This document shows, one piece after another, positions 14,401 to 26,394 of a stretch of DNA of 64,000 nucleotides. The notes below the pieces were generated by a model. It was not told where the DNA came from and did not search any database. It worked only from the letters and a program-made list of their open reading frames with translations. The DNA comes from Sporothrix humicola (Eukaryota > Ascomycota > Sordariomycetes > Ophiostomatales > Ophiostomataceae). The stretch is taken from NCBI GenBank assembly GCA_021396245.1, contig WNYE01000014.1:418550-482549 (forward strand), in the 5' to 3' direction. The translations under genes and the position numbers were made by a program. Position 1 is the stretch's first letter. Each line of letters begins with the position of its first letter.

Positions 14401-16195
14401 TCCTGCATAAAAACGCTTAAGCGACTGGCTGGGCCTTTCTTTCCCGCCCGTTTGCTCACCTTTTTCTTCCATACAAATCTCTGGGATTCCCTCAGGCTCT
14501 CTTGTGCCTCGGCGTCTCCAGCTCCTCAAGAACGGCTGATAACGACAAACGCACCGCCTCCACGTACCAGGTGTAGTTTCTATCATAATAGTCCTCCCCA
14601 CGATGTGTTCCCGTGATGTGATTCGCCCTAATGTCGGCATGAACCGTTCGTTGGGCACAGTTGTCAAGTTAGGGTTGGGCAGTGACGGACATTTGGTGAA
14701 ACTGCTCCGTATGCCATGCAACCACTTAAAAGGCCCTGCATGCGGCTCTTTCTGGTGTCTTTAACGGTTTTGCTCCAAATAGCAAAACATCACACCTGTC
14801 GTTCGTCGGTTTGATGCAATATGCCGTGGGACTGATAATATTGTTTGTTCATCACGTCATGTGATTGATAGCCACATTTTTGTTTCTTTTCTTGCTTTAG
14901 TGACCCAAAATATCACTTTAGACATGACATGTCATTCGTGATTGTATTTTGAGCCTCATCAAAGCCTTTTCGCGTCTGTCTACTTTCAGTACCTGTCAAA
15001 GACTCACTTATTCTTTCCCGGGCTTTCTTTCGACATATTGCACACTGATCAGAAAAGAATTTACTGAATTGTAAATCTGAGCATTTTTGCACATTTATTT
15101 CACAATTGTACCGACGATAAGGGACATATGTAAGGGCAAAGGGGCTGTGTCTGGCCAGTTGTGCACGTGAAGGTTTTTGTAGTCCTATCATATCTGCACA
15201 TGATTTTTTACGTGCATATCAGAGCCGGTGACGTAGAGACTACACAATTTCATACACTGGACGATCTCGGACCATCAGCTTTTGCACATTCACAATATTT
15301 TGTACTTGTCATGAGATTTTGTTTTTCTCAACTCAGCCCCCATTCAATCTGTTTCTTACACGCCCCCATCCTTTTGATTTCTATCCATTGATATTGCCAC
15401 TATCCATTGATATTGCCATATTGTTTGTTGGTTGCATATCCCGTCGCTTCAGGCTTTCCCAACCTCGTTGTTGCCTCGTCCATGGCCCGTGCTGTTGCAT
15501 ACCGCGTCCCTTCCACACCTTTTTTCTTGTTTTCTTTGTTGTCGTCCGTGATTGCTTGTTTTCTTCCCGTTTGTTTGCTGCATAGCCTTCCTGCCCGTCA
15601 CCGCCAATGCTGCTTTTCCGCCTGTCGAGGCAGAAAAAAACTATGACTCCTCACCTCGGCGCCTGAGATATCACTTTCACAACACATACCTCGACGCCTC
15701 GACGCCTCGACGCCTCGGACATCAACACATCGCGTCCGGAGGCCTTTTTTGGACGCCTTAAACGCCTCGACGCCTGGACGCCTGGACGCCTGGACGCCTT
15801 ACGGGCGAAGGGAAGGCCGTGATGGGTATTGTTGATACGAAAAGGTGAGGGTGTAGACATGAAGGAAGGTGTTTGGAGGACGTGCCGGGCCGGCGATGTG
15901 TAGACGATATCGGCGCCGATACGCCTTTGCTGGGCGTTGTGCCGTATTACTCCGCCTTCTTTTAAGCCTCTGGGTGTCGTCTTACAGTATTCAACATGAC
16001 AAGGGGGAAAGAGGCACTGTATGTGTCTTGGAATGTGCTCATAGATTGTTTTTCTTGGTACATGGGGTTTCTTCATCACTACTCATACACAGACCGCCGT
16101 AATTACCGGCTATCCCATTCCCAACCATGACTTGAAAGAACCAAATAGACCACGCGCTACTATATGCAAGAAGAAAGTCGACTCCGGAAAGACAA
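11498..16195. other. intergenic, gene-poor
   Basis: About 4.7 kb contain no recognisable coding region. The first part, to about 12.2 kb, is T-rich and probably includes the 3' untranslated region of the microprotein gene. A perfect palindrome, TGGTTCGCGAACCA, lies near 12479-12492. A GACGCCT minisatellite occupies 15692-15799. Open frames here are short or overlap on both strands and lack domains. Confidence 0.5.
15692..15799. repeat. 8-bp GACGCCT minisatellite
   Basis: The unit is (C/G)GACGCCT. Three head-to-tail copies lie at 15692-15715. A degenerate spacer follows, then a copy at 15751-15758 and four contiguous copies at 15768-15799. The unit length is not a multiple of three and no gene overlaps it, so this is a non-coding tandem repeat. 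Confidence 0.9.
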
Positions 16196-17684
16196 TCAAC
16201 CAACGCTCGTCGGGATCTTGACCACGCCACGCCTGCGGTCGTTGAACGGCACACCGTACCGTTGGCCCGCCACATTGCGGCCACGGCCTTCGGGGCCGAC
16301 GCTGTCGACGTTGTAGTCCTTAATGCGGAACTCGAAGCGCGGCGTTTTGACGCGCACCGTGCTGGCCTCCTCGGCCAGGGCGGCTGCGCGGGCCTTGTCG
16401 TAGATGGCCTGTTGTTCTGCGGCCGCCTTTTCGCGGAACTGCTGCATGCCCTCCTCGTACGTCTTGGTGCCGGCGTCGACGTCCCGTTCAATCTGGATCA
16501 GCTCGCCCAGGGGCATGCGCTTGTCGGGCGTGAGCAGCTTGGGGTGGAAGGCCTTGGCGGCGTCCTCGCGCGTAAACTCGCGGGATTCGGGAACGGGCAC
16601 AAAGAGCTGCTGTTTGGAATAGGGGTGGACAAAGACCTCGTTGATGTCCTCAAACTGTATGCCTTCTTGAAGTTTGTTGGATCCCCATTTTGGCAAGAAC
16701 CTCATGATGGCTGCGTTGTATGGCTCGGCCAGTTGGCGACCCTGGTGTGTGCGGGCGCACGTGTTAGCATTTGACCGATCAGAAAGAAGAGAGAATTTTG
16801 GAATGCAAAAATGTAGGGACAAAATAGGCTCAGAAAGATAAGCATGGCAAAGTTTTGTAACCATATGTGTTGTCTTCAAGACTAATCGATTTTCTTATAT
16901 GTTTCATCACGGCCTTTGAGTTGGGGAGAGAGAGAGAGAGAAAGAGAACGAGAGAAAAGAGAGAGGGCAAAGATTGGGTGCGTTTTGCACAAATAAAAAA
17001 AAAGAGAAAAGAGAGACGAGAAACGGGGGAAAAAAAACTCACCTCTCGACGCCATTTGTTTTCAATATCCATCAGACGGACGACGGCGGCCACGCGGCGC
17101 ATGTCGACGGTGTAGTCGGCCGAAACGGTCTTGATGCTATCGCCGTCGACCATGACTCGGTACCAGATAAGCTGGCGCATTTCCGGGCTGAGCACTGGCT
17201 CCCTCTGAAACGCTTTGTTGTTTCTGAAGATCGAGCCTAACCTATTGTCCGTTTCTGCCTCTTCGCCACCCTTCGGCCAAAGTGCCGGCCTTGCGCGCTC
17301 CTTGAGCCACAGGCGCATTTGGCGGCGCTTGGCTTTTACCGCGTTTACTGGTGTCGTCGAGAAAGCGGCGGCGGACGAGCCTGGTGATGTGAAGGTGAGT
17401 GATGTGGAACGGACAGACGACAACAGCGGCCGCCGGGACGCAGAGAGTGCGAGGAGCGATGCGGGCTGTCTCCGGCAGCAGACATGACTAGGACTGGAGG
17501 AAGATGTTGTGGATGTCGAGAGTGTGAAGGAGGAGGAGGGGATGGATGAGGACGATGCGACGGTCGAGGCTCGCCGGGTGCCAGAAATCTGAAGCGTGCC
17601 AAAGCTGGACGCCAATGAGCCAATTGCTGACGCTGGCACGGGCGCCGTAGCGGCCAATGCCGCCCGTGTAGATACTGGTGGCAT
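16196..17684 (-). CDS. mrps35: mitochondrial small ribosomal subunit protein mS45 (Bot1/MRPS35 family)
   Basis: Exons 17043-17684 and 16196-16741 give 395 residues. The 301-nt intron has donor GTGAGT and acceptor CCAG, and the join reads ..NKWRRE|GRQLAEPY.. in frame. The first roughly 115 residues are rich in Ser, Ala and Arg without acidic residues, as expected for a mitochondrial import presequence. The conserved core follows: a basic RRQMRLWLKE segment, PVLSPEMRQLIWYRVMVDG, DMRRVAAVVRLMDIE, and later LFVPVPESREFTREDAAKAF. This is the pattern of the fungal Bot1 family, a component of the mitochondrial 37S ribosomal subunit needed for mitochondrial translation. The intron is long for this window and contains a short in-frame segment around 16860-16930. 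I did not include it because direct joining restores the family sequence. Assignment rests on remembered family motifs. Confidence 0.85.
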
Positions 17685-18965
17685 TGAGGCTGGTGGGTGT
17701 GTTGTGCGCGAGGTGGTGGTGATGTCGCGTGTTGAGCAAGAGCAATTTGCCGAGGAAGAAAGGAGGGAGAAAAAGACACAGAGAGCTACCACATCTCGTG
17801 AGAGCTTTCAAACGAAAATTTTACGAGTGTGGGAAAACTAGTGGATCTTAAAGTGGACCATATGTGGCTAGTGTGCACCGCCACATGCAAACAAACCTCT
17901 GGCCCCTGGAGTGCAAATATCATCAACAAAAAACGGTGTAACACCGGACTTCTCAGTGAGAATACGGCTTTGTACTCCGGAAAGAAAGAGAGAGAAAGCA
18001 CTTTAGTAAGATCTGACTTTTAACTATCACCTGATATTTTTTGTTGGCTGTGTTCCTATTTCTGGGCAAAAACTTGGGCCTATTTCGCTGATTATGTGCC
18101 GCCTTAGCTATGGACCCTGAGATACTGTAACTAACGCCAATAAAGACATCATGGGAACGGTGTGGGAGCAGTGTGGATTCGAGAATGTGCTTATAAGATA
18201 TTCTATAAGTTATTGTAATTTTAATATCGGCTGCAGTTGTTCTTTTCTTTTGCTGCATTTTTTGTTATTTATTTTCCCGCCGACAACCGGTGCCCATCGC
18301 ACCTTCCCTGTTGCCACGCGCGACTTCCTTTGCGCTTATCTTCATGCGCAAGGCACCATGGATGGATAATATTGCTTTGATCGTCTTTACTTTCCTCTGT
18401 TATATATCGTCAACAAAACTCATCGCTTCCGTTCGCCTTGGCTACTATATGCTATCGCTGCTCTCCTTTCATCCAGAGCATCCCGTTCCGAAACAGCAGC
18501 CGTGCCGTCTTTTGCCATGGCCAGCCAATCCAGTCAAGAGCAAGGGCCTGTCTTGGCCTGCTGCAAGCAATCGCCATACCTGCATGTCAGGCTTTTTCTC
18601 ATCTTTACTCGCTATTTTCCGCGCAAAAACCGTCAGCAGATGCAAAATACGCATAAAGCGACCGGTTTCAGGGACCAGAGGCCGCCATGGCACGCAAAAA
18701 GCGACAACTCCTCAAGCCGAGAGAACTAGGGCGTGACAATACAGAACGAGCGATGGCAAAAGTTTGCCGATCTTGCTACACAGCAACCAGGGCTCTTAAT
18801 ATCGACGATTGCGACAGCGAATACCCAAATTTAACTTCATTCACATCGAAAGTGGCACATTTGTTTTAACAAAAAAACGATAGAGTGAACAACAAATCGA
18901 CGAAGCGCGTGGTCGGCGCTCAACATCACGGCGAACACAGACCCCCTACTGGAGACATCGACACA
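17685..18965. other. divergent promoter region between mS45 and TRP-like genes
   Basis: About 1.3 kb separate the two divergent start codons. The DNA contains A/T-rich segments around 18000-18260 and no domain-bearing frame. It probably carries both promoters. The open frame at 18290-18736 overlaps other frames and has no recognisable content. Confidence 0.5.
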
Positions 18966-21900
18966 ATGGTGTCTTTATTCTCTCCGCGATGGGAACAGTC
19001 GCGACGGCAAATATCAGCTCTTTCAACACTCCTTCTCGCGACTTTATTCTTTACTACGCCACAACATGTCTCTGCTGCCGGAGCCCGGGAAACAGCATAC
19101 GTTTATGGCACCGACAGCCATGGCCTCACACGACAACTCGCCGCCGACAGGACTCCGTCACTCTACACATCCGATTTTGGCGATTGCTTAGGAGGCAAGA
19201 GTCTCTTCAACATCAGTGGATTTGACGCTGCTTATTACGCCGATAACATGACAGTCGTGTTCCACCTCAACGGCTTCAGCAACATTCACAACGAGTCAAC
19301 AATGCGTACGTTACCATTCACAAATATTCCGATATTTCTACGGGACCGAACTAACATGTGACTGCAGTTGTTATAACAATGGATGCATGTAGGTCATAAC
19401 TGTCTGGGTAACTTCGGGTGAGACAAAGTCTAACAGATCCATAGACGGAGAGACACGATATACACAGACATTCGACCCATGTCAGTCAAATATGGGAGGG
19501 TAAGCCACAGCCAGAGGTTTTGTAAGACTAAGTGGTTATCAGGACTGTCTACTGACCTTGCTTCAGACTCTGTCCAATAAATTCGAGCCTACCCTTGACA
19601 GTTTACGGCGCATTCGCCCTCGTCCCAATGCAGACAGCCTCGATCCCGGATATCGCGCTGCAGATTCCCGACTTTGACGGCTCGGTCAGCCTCCAGATCT
19701 TTGCCAACTCGACACAGTCCGAAATTGGCTGTTTCCAAGCGGCCATGACCAACGGAAACTCGATCGGCATACCAGAAATCCTGGCACCGACCATTGCCTT
19801 TTTCGTAGCCGTGGCCATGGTCTGCTCATTCTTGACGGCGGCATACGGCATCTCGGTACCTCTTATGCGCGCACACTACGCACACTCTCTTTCAGTTGTT
19901 TTGTTCATGGAAACCATGCAGACTTTCTTTCTGACAGGCGCACTCTCGCTGCACTGGCCGAGCGTTCTGGTGGTATGGTGGAGCAACTTTGCCTGGTCAG
20001 TGGGCATCATAAACATTCGACCCTTGGTTGCACAGATCGGCGGCTTCTCGGGAGCCACGGGAAATATCAGCCAGTCTTTCGACAGAGGGCAAATGTTTGT
20101 CAAGGGCGGAAGTGACCAGCTGGCGGACCAGATCTACAATTCGGACGGCACAAACAACGGCCCCATCCTGTCAAGTGCAGCCGCTATATTGAGACGCAAA
20201 GTCTACAACAGCAGCGACCCTTTCGACTACACATGGGGCGGCGATCCTGTCCTCCCCGGAGTACCACTTCCAGGGACCTGGCAAAGCATGTCGGGCACTC
20301 TCGGTAATCTCGACATCCCAGGCGCATCCGCTTTTACTCTTTGTCTGTTCTGGATGTCGATTGCTTTCCTGGTGTTTCCAGCTGGTCTTCTCTTGGTGCG
20401 AGGCATCTTTGAAATGCTGGCCAAGTTCGGTTGGGTGCGACAGGACTGTATGGCATACTATCGCACGCATTCTTTGCAGTTTGCAAGACAGGGCATGCTG
20501 AGAGTTCTTCTGATAGCACTTCCTCCACTCATGACATTTTCTATCTTCCAAATGAGGCTGGACAGTTCGAAGCGATCGACCTCACTGGCAGCTATCGTTC
20601 TCACATTGCTCGTCCTCTGCCTGGGACACATCTGCAAAAGTATTATCCAGGGACAAAAACGAAAGCCTTGGTTTCGTCGGCTTTTCACACAAAAGCAACC
20701 ATCATCACCACGGAGCCCCTCTTTCACCAAGAGAAATATGCCTACAAGCCGAAGAAAACGACATGTTTCGTACTTGAGCGACGATGAGGACAGTGACTTG
20801 GCCCCGGGTTTCGGCCTTCACCAAGACGAAGCATATATTCGAAAATACGGCTGGCTCTCGGCACGATACAAATTCAGCTGCTACTGGTTTCCGGCGGTGC
20901 ATCTGGGAGCGCAGTTTGGGCGGGCATGCATCTTGGGGGGCGGCGCCGACTATGAGACAAGCATTGACCCCGTCACTGGCAGTGTATCGGGTGGTGCAGC
21001 ACCAATTGCGCAGCTTGTTGTCCTGCTTGTCTTTGAGATTGCCGTCTTGGCCGTTTACGCATACTGGAAGCCCTTTGAAAGCAGCCGCAATCTGGTGTTG
21101 GGTGTCTGGGTCTTGGGCGTCGGCCGCATTCTTGTGGCAGCCCTATGTATTGGCCTGCTTCCCCAGATCGGCATCAGCCGTATCGGTGCCACTGTCATCG
21201 GGTTTGCTATTATTGTCGTCCAGGTCCTGATGCTAGCAGTCGTGCTCGCCCTCGTGGCCACCAGCATGGTTTCGACATGGCTTTCCTTGACACGAAACCA
21301 GGACGACTTTTACTCGGAAATGTTCTTCAACGTGAGAAAGCGGTACCTCGAGACATTGCTGGCTAGTGCAACAGGCGCACCACCTCCTCTGACTCGAAGG
21401 CAAGAGCGCAAAGAAGCCAAGGGCCAACGAAAGGCCGACCGCGATGCCGAGCGCCTGGCCGCCACAATGCCACCGCCAGAACCGTCCTTTAGCGTCTTTG
21501 ACGTCCGCCGCGCACCCAAAATTGAGGACGTGCACTATGACGAGTCGGACAGCGAGGTGGAAGAGTTTGGGGTGCACGATGTGGTGGACTACAGAGAGCG
21601 GAGGAACCGAGGCAGGGACGCCGGTCCATCGGGCCGCAATGGAGGGCCGAGTGGAAGAGGCCTTTTGAGTGGCAACAGCAGCAGTGAAGGGAGTGATACA
21701 GCAAGCCATAAAGAACGGTACGAGATGACTGATCTCGACACGCTGGGCGATTTGGGATATTCAGAGACACGCAACTCTCGAAGACGGCGAGAAGGGCACA
21801 CAGGATCAGGAATGGGTGCCAATAATGCGGCCAGCCTTGTTGGCGCTCAGATCTACGACCCGGCGCGTGTTATTGCAAGACTTAACCGCAGCCGCACGAG

Positions 21901-22282
21901 CAGCGCTGCATCATTACGGTCCGTCCCGTCGGTGCAAGACAGCATCCGCCGCGTCTCAGAGATGAATGCCATAGCCGGGGCTGTGTCGGGGCCGCTTCAG
22001 GGCCCGCCACAGATCGGCATTTTGGCAGGCAGACGCTCGGCCAGTCCGTTTGGTGGAGGCCGGGCCAGTCCATACGATGCCCGGTCATCCTCTGTACCAC
22101 CGCCCGCCTTCCGGGGAGAATCACCTTTGGCAAACTCCAGCCGGGGAACAGCAGTCGGCGAGGAAGAGCATATTGCTCTAAGGATGACGCCAACAAGGGA
22201 AACTCTCCAGAGATACTCGTCTGAGAGACAGTCCTTGCAGTCCATGCGATCGGCCGCAGTGCCTTATCCGGTGCCGGAATAA
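18966..22282 (+). CDS. TRP-like membrane protein of the Flc/Pkd2 family, 1043 aa, 4 exons
   Basis: Exons are 18966-19305, 19368-19388 (21 nt), 19445-19499 and 19567-22282. Donors are GTACGT, GTAGGT and GTAAGC. All phases match and join a split segment reading YGETRYTQTFDPC, with the conserved NSSLPLTVYGAFAL following. The N-terminus has a signal peptide (hydrophobic run about residues 18-35) and then an ML-like luminal domain with cysteines. From about residue 205 there are many hydrophobic segments typical of the fungal TRP-like domain (former DUF907). From about residue 710 there is a roughly 330-residue hydrophilic, Arg/Ser/acidic tail that is probably cytosolic and disordered. Known relatives (Flc proteins of budding yeast, Pkd2 of fission yeast) act in calcium homeostasis, cell-wall integrity and flavin transport. 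Which of these applies is not visible here. The 21-nt exon could easily be missed. Confidence 0.88.
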
Positions 22283-23351
22283 ACCGTTGGATGTGAGAGA
22301 AGGAGTCGAGAGATGAGAGAATGGGGCGGGAAGATAATGGGGTAATAAGGCCCTCGCTTGGCCCTCACTTGGTAGGCGATCTTGGTCGGCGGTGTTTAGC
22401 GGCTGGCATCTCGGAAGCTGGTTTTGTATTTATATCCAGGTGTCCATGTGCATCACATAATTGAGAGAATGAGAATTTTTTTTTTTTGTTGAATTCACGG
22501 AGAATGTCGTCTCGCTCGGGAATCTCTCACGGATTTGTGTACTTCCGCACTTTTCGTCCAAACGCCGCCAAAACCTTCCACTTCCGTTTTTGTCGTTGTA
22601 AGTCTAGCCCCGGTGGAGCTCCCATGTGGAGTAAACCCCGCTAAAACCTCAAAAACCACAGGCGGCCAGGGCGTCGCGGGGTTGCTTGACATGGGGGTGG
22701 GATGTGCCGATGGGCTTTTGCTGTGGAAGTTCTGAGAGAGGCGCACCGCGGAGTATCTTAATACCTGGAGGGTGCCAGCCAGCGTCAATCATGCCAAATC
22801 GTGCCAATCATGCCAATCGGCCCCTTGTTCCCGATAGAAACTAAAGAAGACAAGACACACCGAAAGGTAAAAAGTCGACCCTCAGAGCCGCCAACTGCTG
22901 CTTTAAAGCTCGAGACTGGGTCGGTTTGACCCCAGGTAGCTTTCCTTAGCACGGATGTGTCATGCTATGGTCATCTTGTTAATGGAGCTGACACGGTTGG
23001 CTGCGGAGTAAAGAGCAGTGAGAGAGCAGAGGACAGAGGCGCGGAGTGAACTGATTTTGAAAAAGAACGGACGATGGAGACGGAAGACGGATAATGGGAA
23101 TTGAGTGGAAGGCGACGATTGCTCTTTCCTTTTCTTGAATGATCCAAAATTCGATTCTTTCCTTCCTTCTTCTTTTCTTTCCTCCTTCTTTCTCCTTCGT
23201 TCTTTCCATTCCATCTCAAAATTGCCTATTCTAGACGAGCTCTTGCCCTTGCAACTTCCTCTTACGTCAACATCGCGTCTACATCGTCACTTGAGCTTCG
23301 TTCTAACCAGCTCTACCACCTTTTCTCTCACCACACTCACATACACCCACA
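22283..23351. other. intergenic: TRP 3' flank and dioxygenase promoter
   Basis: The first part is 3' flank with a T-rich run near 22480. The CCAAT-type repeats at 22784-22820 are the clearest regulatory signal. From about 23105 to 23350 the plus strand is a C/T-rich tract typical of fungal leaders just before the ATG at 23352. No gene is seen. Confidence 0.55.
22784..22820 (+). promoter_or_regulatory. clustered CCAAT-type elements
   Basis: Four related elements are spaced about 10 bp apart: GTCAATCA, GCCAAATC, GCCAATCA and GCCAATCGG. Two are exact CCAAT pentamers, at 22804-22808 and 22814-22818. They lie about 540 bp upstream of the dioxygenase start. CCAAT is the site of the fungal Hap/CBC complex, so this may be a CBC-responsive promoter element. 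The role is inferred. Confidence 0.5.
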
Positions 23352-24603
23352 ATGGCCGCCGAAAACAGCCCGCCGGTGCTGCTCGATCTCACCATCGACA
23401 ACATCACGCCCAACACCATCCGCATCAACGACCAGACCAAGGATGCCCGCCTCAAATACCTCATGGCGCGCCTTGTGTCGCACCTTCACGACTTTGCACG
23501 CGAGACCCGGCTGAGCACGGACGAGTGGATGGCCTCCATCAACTTTCTCGTGGCCACCGGTCAGATCTGCAGTGACGTCCGCAACGAGTTCATTTTGTTG
23601 AGTGACATCCTGGGCCTGTCCCTCTTGGTCGATAGCATCAACCACCCCAAGCCCGAGGGCTCGACCGAAGGCTCTGTGCTCGGTCCCTTCCACACGCACG
23701 ATGCGCCCACGATTGCCAACGGCGCGTCCATGACGTCCGACCCGGACGGCGAGCCGATGCTGGCGCTGTGCCGCGTCGTGGACCCCAAGGGCAACCCCGT
23801 GGCGGGCGTCAAGGTGGACATTTGGGAGACGGACAGCTCAGGCCACTACGATGTGCAGCACGCCGACCGCGATGCGCCGTCGGAGCGCTGTGTCATGATT
23901 TCTGACGAGGACGGCCGGTTCTTCTTCAAGGGCATCAAGCCTGTCCCCTACCCGATCCCGCACGACGGCCCTGTGGGCAAGTTGCTGCAGCGTCTGGGAC
24001 GGCACTGCTGGCGGCCTGCGCATGTGCATTTCATGTTTGAAAAGGAGGGCTGGGATCATTTGATTACGTGAGTACAGGATGATTCTCTATTTGTCCTGCC
24101 TTCTTTTCTCTTTTTTCTTCTCCTTTCCTTCCCTCCTTCCTGTGTTCAATTCCCGTTTCCTTTTCCTGGCCCTCCCTCTTATTCCGTATTGCCTTTCCCC
24201 GCACTGCCTTACCCCAATTTCAGGGCATCCCCAGAATTTCGCACGTCAACCACCAACCCAGAAAAATACCCAATACCCACACCCGCTAACCGAACCGATC
24301 CGATGGATGCTAACTCGGTTTCTACTAACAAGTGCTCTGTACCTGCGTGGCGACCCCTACGAGACTTCTGATGCCGTGTTCGGCGTCAAGAAGAGCCTGG
24401 TCATTGACCTGGGCCGCACCGATGCGGCAACGTCGACCAAGTATGGTGTGGCCGAGGGCACGCTGTTGCTAGAGCAAGAGTTTGTGCTCGTCACCAAGGA
24501 CGAGACAGAGCGTCTGCGCGACGAGAACGCCGTCGACGCGCTCAAGAAGCTGGGCCTGCACATGAAGCTGGTCGACCATCTCCCGGTGCCAGACCTGGAT
24601 TAG
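23352..24603 (+). CDS. intradiol ring-cleavage dioxygenase (catechol/hydroxyquinol 1,2-dioxygenase)
   Basis: Exons 23352-24067 and 24333-24603 encode 328 residues. The 265-nt intron has donor GTGAGT and a CTAACAAG acceptor, and the join reads DHLIT|ALYLRGDPYETSDAVFG. The enzyme cleaves an aromatic diol between the hydroxyls to a muconate-type acid using Fe(III). The expected iron ligands are present: Tyr166 (GHYDVQ), Tyr200 (PYPIP), His224 and His226 (RPAHVHF). An N-terminal helical dimerisation region occupies about residues 20-100, as in catechol and hydroxyquinol dioxygenases and unlike protocatechuate dioxygenase. There is no signal peptide, so it should be cytosolic. The role is probably in lignin-derived aromatic or phenol breakdown through the 3-oxoadipate or hydroxyquinol route. 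The substrate cannot be decided from sequence alone. It converges on the Trm44 gene with only 96 bp between stop codons. Confidence 0.92.
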
Positions 24604-24699
24604 ATGTTGCTCCTATATCATATTTTGTATATACAGTTGCAATCAACCGCTTTTATGATTTGTCCTTTTTTTCTTCTTTCTCTTCTTCTTCCAGCTGCC

Positions 24700-26394
24700 T
24701 CAATGAGTATTCTTCTTGCCGCTGGCTGCGAGCTTGGCGACGTTGTCGGCAAATCCATGGGCACCGCCGTACTTGCTAATGACGGACCAGGCTTGGGCCA
24801 CCGTGAAGGGTGAGAGTTTCTCGTCTCCTTCACCCTCCTTTTCGTTACCTGCCTGTCTCTTTTGCCTCCGTTTGCGACCAATCAGACCGACATTCCGTGT
24901 ACTCGGGATCCGCAGCATCTCGTACTCGACGTGCCAGCCGCAGTCTTCGGCCACACTGGCCACCCACTCGACAAACGACGAGTAGGTCGAAGACGAGGCC
25001 AGGGCCACCGAGACAGACTCGGCAGTTTCCGCAGCAGCAGCGGCCGAGGGTGGCGGAGCCCGGAACTTGGCGCCCGTAAAGTTGTGGCTGCAGCAGGGAA
25101 TGGCAATAAATGTGCAGTCAGACAGGGCAGCCAAAAGTGGTGTCCAGACGGTCAGCTCGTCGGCGTGGTTGGCAATAATAAACGTGCCGGGAGGGAATAC
25201 GCCGTCGTGGATAGGCAGTGTCCCAGTCTTGTCTGATGAGCTGACCTCGGGCGCGCTGTCTTCCATCAAGAACGACGGCAGAAGTAGGCTTTCTCGTAAT
25301 GGCAGCAACTCTTCCTTCTTGTCCTTTGTTTCTTCATCTCCATTCCCGTATTGTTGCCAAGACCGCCGTTTGCGTGCGTCAAAGCCCCATCCTCGGTAGC
25401 CTTCTTCGTTGAGAATGTAGACCAGCAGACCGTTTCCGCAGCCAACGTCCACAAACCCCGGAAAGCCAGCCGGAACTCCTTGTTGCTGACCGCCTTTGCC
25501 GTACATGTCGGCCCACAGCTCCATGAGAAACGCCGCAATTGCCAGGTCTTCAAATACGTGCTTGGCCGGATCTGTTGTCTCTTGCCACGTCTCAACGAGC
25601 CGCCGCGCATACTTCTCTTTCAGTTGTGTGTACCGGTCTTGGACACGGGCTTGAGGCACCAATTGGTCATGGTGCACGCGCTTGACGTAGCCCGCCCGCT
25701 TGCCCTCGCCATGTTTGCAGACTGTATTGATCAGACTGAGAGCCACGCGGCCCAAGATGGGTCGGCTGAGCTTGCTGGCAAGAGTGGGGTCGTTTGCGAC
25801 CAACTCTTCCACTTCCGCTCCCTCAAAGAAAGAAAAGTGCATCGACATCGTCCCGCGACCTGCCAAAGGACCCCATTCGTGCAAGAACCCAACACCCTGG
25901 ACTTTGGGGTGGTAGAAAGGCACTTCGGCCGGGTTGGTGATGTGCGGTAGGTAGACAACCAAAGAGTTTTCTTTGGTCTCATCCTCGTGTCCTTCCTCCT
26001 CGCCGCTGCTGTAGAACAGACACGTCTGCAGCATTGGCTTGTCGCGCATTGTGTTTCGTGGGATCAGCCGGCGCACAATCGTCCGGTCGTCGGCCCTCAC
26101 AAACCCATCAAAGCCGGGGAAAGGCTTCACAGCACCTTCTGTGGCTGCCGCTGCCTCGCTTGTCTCCGCCAGAATGTCCGCACGGAACAGCCACGACGAC
26201 AGCACGTTCGGATTGCGCACCAAGTTCTGCATCACCGCGTCAAACTCGGCGGGGCCAAACGTGCACTCCCGGTGCCACATCGGCGCCCATGTCCAGGCCG
26301 TGGAGCCCTCGGACTGGGACTGAATCAGTATTGGCGGTGCATCGTAGGCGTACTCTTCTGGGCCGGGCAGATGAGGTTGTGGTGTGGCGGCCAT
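24700..26394 (-). CDS. trm44: tRNA (uracil-O(2)-)-methyltransferase, Trm44 type, 564 aa
   Basis: A single exon from the ATG at 26394 (MAATPQPHLPG) to the stop at 24700. An upstream in-frame start at 26520 is less likely because it adds a non-conserved leader. The family methylates the 2'-O of uridine-44 in tRNA-Ser, using S-adenosylmethionine, in the cytosol. Visible signatures: an N-terminal region with WHRECTFGP and FVRADDRTIVRRLIPRN; YLPH and HEWGPLAGRG; a helical segment with ELWADMYG; the AdoMet-binding loop FVDVGCGNGLLVYIL near residues 313-327; a GFDARKRRSW segment; IANHADELTVW; and IPCCSHNFTGAKF. The C-terminus has a short basic tail. Length matches fungal members. The dioxygenase gene lies tail-to-tail with it. 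Confidence 0.93.
   Translation of the reverse strand: MAATPQPHLPGPEEYAYDAPPILIQSQSEGSTAWTWAPMWHRECTFGPAEFDAVMQNLVRNPNVLSSWLFRADILAETSEAAAATEGAVKPFPGFDGFVRADDRTIVRRLIPRNTMRDKPMLQTCLFYSSGEEEGHEDETKENSLVVYLPHITNPAEVPFYHPKVQGVGFLHEWGPLAGRGTMSMHFSFFEGAEVEELVANDPTLASKLSRPILGRVALSLINTVCKHGEGKRAGYVKRVHHDQLVPQARVQDRYTQLKEKYARRLVETWQETTDPAKHVFEDLAIAAFLMELWADMYGKGGQQQGVPAGFPGFVDVGCGNGLLVYILNEEGYRGWGFDARKRRSWQQYGNGDEETKDKKEELLPLRESLLLPSFLMEDSAPEVSSSDKTGTLPIHDGVFPPGTFIIANHADELTVWTPLLAALSDCTFIAIPCCSHNFTGAKFRAPPPSAAAAAETAESVSVALASSSTYSSFVEWVASVAEDCGWHVEYEMLRIPSTRNVGLIGRKRRQKRQAGNEKEGEGDEKLSPFTVAQAWSVISKYGGAHGFADNVAKLAASGKKNTH

Noticed and set aside
16859..16930. Possible extra exon inside the mS45 intron
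   Set aside because: A short open segment is flanked by AG and GT, but joining the flanking exons directly gives the conserved sequence without it.
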